DNA of 64,000 nucleotides from Pseudobythopirellula maris (GTDB taxonomy: Bacteria > Planctomycetota > Planctomycetia > Pirellulales > Lacipirellulaceae), in assembly GCF_007859945.1 (NCBI RefSeq), contig NZ_SJPQ01000002.1, forward strand, positions 198,588 through 262,587, in the 5' to 3' direction. Made by a program: the position numbers and the translations under genes. The notes beneath the pieces were generated by a model that saw nothing but the letters and a program-made list of their open reading frames with translations, searched no databases and was not told where the DNA came from. Positions 60,721 to 64,000 of the stretch are shown here, piece by piece (positions within the stretch are counted from its first letter, which is position 1; the number at the start of each line of letters is the position of its first letter).

Positions 60721-62630
60721 AAGCTCGCTGCGCTTGCTAAATCAGGCGCCATAAACTCATTCGGCCCCGTCGCCGCGCGGTCGAGCGACAACGCCCTGAG
60801 CGGGTGCTGGTCCTGCGCGTTGTTCCAGAACCCCCGCACGTGCGGCCGCACAAGATTCCGCGACACGTAAAAATAAAACGGGATCAGCGGCAGCTCGTCG
60901 ACCAAGATCTCCTCGGCGCGGTGCAGCATGGCGAGCCGCTCCTGGGCGTCGACCTCGACGGCCGCCTCGCGGATCAGCCGATCGTACTCCTCGCTCGACC
61001 AGCCGGTGCTGTTGTTCTCGCCGCCGGTGACGAACATGTCGAGGAACGTGTTCGGATCGGGGTAGTCGGCGCCCCAGGCGCGGCGGCTCACGTCGTAGCG
61101 GCCTTGGCGTTGGGTCGAGAGGTACGTGCCCCACTCCTCGTTGCGGAGCGACACTTCGACGCCGAGCGTCTTCTGCCACTGCTTCCTAACGAGTTCGGCG
61201 ATCGTCTGATGGGCCTCGTTCGTGTTGTAGTGGATCTCGAGCTTGGGGAAGCCCACACCGCCAGGAAAACCGGCATCGGCCAGCAGGCGGCGGGCCTCCT
61301 CCGGATCGTACGCCGGGCACAACGGCGACTCGTAGCCCACCAGCCCCGGGGGGCAGAGGCTGCGGGCCGGCGTCTCGCCCGCCGTGGCCGTGTCGATCAC
61401 CTCGCTGCGATCGAGCGCCATGGCCAGCGCCTTGCGAACGCGCACGTCGCTCAACGGCGGCCGGCGGACGTTGACGATATAGAAATACGTGGTCAGCATC
61501 GGCGCCGGGTTGTAGTCGTCGCGCGGCGGGTCGGCGTTCTTTAGCTCGCGGGCGATCAGCGGCTCGGCCTTCGTGACCCAATCGACCTCGCCCGTGGCGT
61601 ACAGGTTGAACGCCGTGAAGTACGACTCGACGGCCAGCGCGTCGATCGTTTCGATCGCCACGTTGTCGCGGTCCCAGTAGTGCGGGTTCTTCTGCAACCG
61701 AATACGGTCGCGCAACCGGCGGAGCTTGAGCCGGTACGCGCCGTTCGTGACGATGTTCTCGGGCTCCATCCAGTCGGGCGAGCCGTGCGTTTCGAGACAC
61801 TCCCGGTTCACCGGCGAGAGCGGGTAGAACGCCAGCAGGTCGAGCCAGTAAGCCGTGGGCGACTCGAGCACGGTCTCGACCGTGCGGTCGTCCAGAGCGC
61901 GGAATCCTACCTCGCCGAAGTCGAGCAGCAATTGCTTGCAAACCGTGGCGTCAGCCGCCCGCTCGTCTTGGCCGCCGACGCGGAACCGCCGCTCCTCGCC
62001 GCCCAGGTCGACGACGAATGTCCGCACCGCGGTGTAACGCTCGGGGTCGGCCGCTTCGGCTTCGGAGACCCCCGCGTCGATGTCCATGCGCACCAGCTCG
62101 CCGCGCAGCACGCGACCGCGGGCGAAGGGCGCCGCCCCGGCAGGGAGCTCGTGCAGCTCGATCTCAACGGAGTCGCCCACCTCCACGCCGCGGGCGGCCT
62201 GGCTGTAGCGGCGGCCGTTCTTCAGGTACCACGCCTGGTAGGCGTACTCGGCCACGGTCAAAGGATCGAGGAACCGCCGCATCGAGTAAACGAAGTCGTC
62301 GGCCGTGATCGGCTCGCCGTTGGACCACTTGGCGTCTTCGCGCAGGTGGAACGTGTAGGTGAGGCCGTCCTCCGACACGTCCCACCGCTCGGCGACGCCC
62401 GGCTGCGGGGTGTTGTCCTTGGGGCTCTGCCGCACGAGGCCCTCGTAGAGCGACCAGATGACCCGTCCCTCCGGTTGGCCGGTGACCACGGCGGGGTCGA
62501 GCGACTCGATTTCGGTCTCGTTGGTGAACGTGAAATCGGCGGCCGGCAAACGCCCGAGCGACACAACCCGCGCCACGCCGCCCAGCAGGGCTACGAGCAG
62601 CAAGCCGAGCATCGTCAGGCGGCTGGGCAT
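60591..62630 (-). CDS. oppA: Oligopeptide ABC transporter substrate-binding protein with repeat-derived tail
   Basis: 679 residues. N-terminal hydrophobic segment (LTMLGLLLVALLGGVARVVS). SBP family 5 fold: TFTNETEIESLDPAVVTGQP, LYEGLVRQSPKDNTPQPGVA, YTFHLREDAKWSNGEPITAD DFVYSMRRF-type block and SDVRVRKALAMALDRSEVID. There is no lipobox Cys, so it is anchored or free in the periplasm. It binds oligopeptides for OppBC. A roughly 80-residue insert (GVEVGDSVEIELHELPAGAA) lies in the first lobe. Residues from about 636 on (SFKNPPPRQGEANSLMQRGE, then GVEASTRNALDNPTQDAVLK) come from the CCCCTCCCC repeat and are not part of the family. Confidence 0.92.
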   Translation of the reverse strand: MPSRLTMLGLLLVALLGGVARVVSLGRLPAADFTFTNETEIESLDPAVVTGQPEGRVIWSLYEGLVRQSPKDNTPQPGVAERWDVSEDGLTYTFHLREDAKWSNGEPITADDFVYSMRRFLDPLTVAEYAYQAWYLKNGRRYSQAARGVEVGDSVEIELHELPAGAAPFARGRVLRGELVRMDIDAGVSEAEAADPERYTAVRTFVVDLGGEERRFRVGGQDERAADATVCKQLLLDFGEVGFRALDDRTVETVLESPTAYWLDLLAFYPLSPVNRECLETHGSPDWMEPENIVTNGAYRLKLRRLRDRIRLQKNPHYWDRDNVAIETIDALAVESYFTAFNLYATGEVDWVTKAEPLIARELKNADPPRDDYNPAPMLTTYFYIVNVRRPPLSDVRVRKALAMALDRSEVIDTATAGETPARSLCPPGLVGYESPLCPAYDPEEARRLLADAGFPGGVGFPKLEIHYNTNEAHQTIAELVRKQWQKTLGVEVSLRNEEWGTYLSTQRQGRYDVSRRAWGADYPDPNTFLDMFVTGGENNSTGWSSEEYDRLIREAAVEVDAQERLAMLHRAEEILVDELPLIPFYFYVSRNLVRPHVRGFWNNAQDQHPLRALSLDRAATGPNEFMAPDLASAASFKNPPPRQGEANSLMQRGEGVEASTRNALDNPTQDAVLKTGTE

Positions 62631-62713
62631 GGCGGGAGGGGCCAGGATTCAGGGTGGGGGGCGGAAAGCTACCGGCGAGGATAAGGCAATCGGGCGGCCG
62701 CTAGGAGGGGGAC

Positions 62714-62879
62714 TCACCACCGAGAGCACAGAGAACACCGAGAAGTTGCTCAGCAGGATTGACAGAATCGACCGCATGGACGGCAATCAAACACCGCTGT
62801 GATGCTTTCCCAATCGTGCCGATCCGGTTGATCCCGTCGGCTTCTTCCTCCGTCTCCTCTGGGCTCTCTGTAGAAAACA
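62714..62879 (+). repeat. TTESTENTE / RIDRID-type intergenic repeats
   Basis: CCACCGAGAGCACAGAGAAC then ACCGAGAAG at 62716-62744, and a diverged inverted copy at about 62843-62879. Between them is a phrase of the common planctomycete type AGGATTGACAGAATCGACCG. The plus frame through the repeats reads TTESTENTEKLLSRIDRIDR, a well-known chance translation of these repeats and not a gene. The spacer has no gene. Confidence 0.7.
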
Positions 62880-62880
62880 T

Positions 62881-63381
62881 TTGACCGATCGAGAACACAT
62901 CCGCCACCGCCCGCCGCGCACGCTCGACCGGCCGCGGGAGCTGCTGCTCGTCTGCTCGCCGATGCGCAGCGCTGTGAACCTGTCGCGGATCGCGCGGGCC
63001 GCCGGCTGCTGCGGCGTGACACGCATCATCGCCACGGGCCGGGCGAAACTCGACCCGAAGATCGCCCGCGACGCGGCCGAGACGATCGCGCTCGAGGTGA
63101 AGCGTTCGCTGCCGCCGGTCCTCAAGCAGCTCCGCACGGAGGGCTACCACTTGGTCGGTCTCGAGCAGACAAGCGATTCGCACGACCTGCACGAGTACCG
63201 CTTCGAGCGCAAGACCGCGCTGGTCATCGGCAGCGAGCGCGAGGGGCTCTCCGACGACGTTCTGCCGCTGCTGCACGCGGCGGTCGAGATCCCCGTGTGG
63301 GGCCTGCCGCACAGCTACAACGCCGCGACGGCGACCTGCATGGCGCTCTACGAGTACTGCCGGCAGTTTCCCAGCGGCTAG
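62881..63381 (+). CDS. SpoU/TrmH-family (SPOUT) RNA 2'-O-methyltransferase
   Basis: 166 residues with a TTG start at 62881; a shorter start is possible and the start is uncertain. SPOUT motifs: 1, LLVCSPMRSAVNLSRIARAA (Asn replaced by Ser-Ala-Val-Asn); 2, ALVIGSEREGLSDDVLPL; 3, IPVWGLPHSYNAATATCMAL (Ser-x-Asn). The trefoil-knot SAM site is intact. It should methylate ribose in tRNA or rRNA; target unknown. No extra RNA-binding domain, like TrmL/TrmJ-size proteins. It is convergent with the receiver gene 26 bp away. Confidence 0.85.
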   Translation: MTDREHIRHRPPRTLDRPRELLLVCSPMRSAVNLSRIARAAGCCGVTRIIATGRAKLDPKIARDAAETIALEVKRSLPPVLKQLRTEGYHLVGLEQTSDSHDLHEYRFERKTALVIGSEREGLSDDVLPLLHAAVEIPVWGLPHSYNAATATCMALYEYCRQFPSG

Positions 63382-63406
63382 AGTTCCCGGCGGCTAACAC
63401 GGCGTG

Positions 63407-63775
63407 CTAGCCGAGCACCGCCGCGACGCGCTCGACCGCCGAGGGGTCGTTGTACTCGAGCTTGCCAAAACCGCGCAGCGCGCCGGCCGCCTCGGCGGCG
63501 TCTTGGTGTTCGGCGAGATTCGTGACGAGCATCACCGGAACGTCGCTCATACGCTCGTCGGCCTTCATCTGGCGGATGATCTCCAGGCCGTCAGAGTAAT
63601 CTTCGTCGAGCTTGCGATTGATCACCACTAGGTGGTAATCGCCCGCGGCGAGCTTCTCGAACGTGTCGGCCGGCAGCCTCGCGCGGTCGACGGTCACATC
63701 GAAGTTGCTGGTGAGGAACGAGGTGATCGCCCGGTGGTCGGGGTCGCAGTTGCCGACATCAAGAACGCGTTTCAT
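63407..63775 (-). CDS. Degenerate response-regulator receiver protein (Asp to Asn)
   Basis: 122 residues, single CheY-like receiver domain. The acidic pocket is in VGNCDPDHRAI. The phosphoacceptor strand reads LVVINRKLDEDYSDGLEI, with Asn where Asp is phosphorylated in normal receivers. The switch Thr/Ser is in VPVMLVTNLAEHQ and the Lys is in RGFGKLEYND. So phosphorylation by a histidine kinase is not expected; the Asp in KLDEDYSDG may take part. The pattern NRKLD-DY-DGLEIIR seems to be a planctomycete variant family. No output domain; a protein-interaction role is inferred. Confidence 0.82.
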   Translation of the reverse strand: MKRVLDVGNCDPDHRAITSFLTSNFDVTVDRARLPADTFEKLAAGDYHLVVINRKLDEDYSDGLEIIRQMKADERMSDVPVMLVTNLAEHQDAAEAAGALRGFGKLEYNDPSAVERVAAVLG

Positions 63776-63830
63776 AGCTGGGGCTTCAGGTGTTTCAGGA
63801 AGGGCTCTTCGAGGTTCTACTGCGACATTC

Positions 63831-64000
63831 TACAGGGCAAGGTCGCGCCAGACGATGTCGGGGCCGACACTCCAGTCGTTCGAAAAACGGCCGGCCGCCC
63901 GCACGTCGCCCACGCCATCGACCAGCGTCTCGGGTCCGTAAATCATCAGGTCGGGGTAGGCGACACCTGACCAGAAGTAACGCAGCCGGTTCGTCATCCG
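63831..64000 (-). CDS. C-terminal end of an unidentified protein, 5' part outside window
   Basis: A continuous minus-strand frame from the window edge to the TAG at 63831-63833. The readable part is RMTNRLRYFWSGVAYPDLMI, then YGPETLVDGVGDVRAAGRFS and NDWSVGPDIVWRDLAL. No family was recognised. It runs in the same direction as the receiver gene, 55 bp upstream of it. Confidence 0.55.

Noticed and set aside
62458-62802. Plus-strand frame with TTESTENTE and RIDRID
   Set aside because: Well-known spurious translation of intergenic repeats; it overlaps the oppA start on the other strand.

Overview
The window is high-GC, gene-dense chromosomal DNA that looks like a planctomycete, most likely of the Pirellulales. 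Evidence: an EF-G of the mitochondrial/spd-EFG1 type (AHIDSGKTT), a PEP-CTERM protein together with a PEP-CTERM-associated CAAX-protease-like protein, a secreted DUF1080 protein, a PQQ-type propeller protein, a very large thioester alpha-2-macroglobulin, and many repeat-bearing intergenic spacers. I see no rRNA, tRNA, CRISPR array or prophage. The taxonomic call is inference from gene content.

Layout. 1-5200: a frameshifted membrane-protein gene cut by the window edge, transaldolase, a multipass membrane protein, a DUF6428 protein, an isoprenylcysteine-methyltransferase-like protein, and the 3' half of a decayed gene that still has its terminator. 5300-13450: a BON-MscS channel, a DUF421 protein, a ROK sugar kinase lacking the usual zinc cysteines, CsbD, a Pro-rich small protein, a PEP-CTERM exoprotein, a VOC protein, DUF1080 and PQQ-propeller proteins. 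13580-17060: fusA and the PEP-CTERM-type CAAX protease. 17400-21050: four consecutive LuxR-type regulators arranged A-B-A-B, which look like a duplicated pair. 21200-32410: a cysteine-less redoxin, a PNPOx-like protein, mutS, a stand-alone fliG, a PTPS/QueD protein, an OleB/haloalkane-dehalogenase-like hydrolase, a DtxR-type regulator, a structured region that may encode a small RNA, two small hypothetical genes, a sugar-esterase-like hydrolase and rsmD.

32630-45290: a secreted cyclophilin, a LysR regulator upstream of gltB and gltD (glutamate synthase), TerC, a small membrane protein and an SGNH hydrolase. gltB and gltD are separated by a 456-bp cassette with perfect 27-bp inverted ends that carries a four-helix-bundle (23S-IVS-type) protein. 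45650-57140: giant alpha-2-macroglobulin, an exopolysaccharide sugar-phosphate transferase, SppA and a secreted SPOR-like protein. 57280-64000: rdgB, a second single-gene cassette with perfect 33-bp inverted ends, an oligopeptide ABC permease/binding-protein set (oppC, oppB, oppA on the minus strand, no ATPase genes), a SPOUT methyltransferase, a degenerate receiver protein and the 3' end of an unknown gene.

The most unusual feature is the set of inverted-repeat modules in the intergenic spaces. Seven of about ten convergent gene junctions, and several tandem ones, hold a pair of inverted repeats (19-33 bp, often near-perfect, several unrelated sequence families) that frequently abut stop codons. 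Two of these pairs enclose a small gene whose ATG lies at the innermost bases of one repeat arm and whose stop lies 17-18 nt before the other arm. The other pairs are empty, like gene-less versions of the same architecture.
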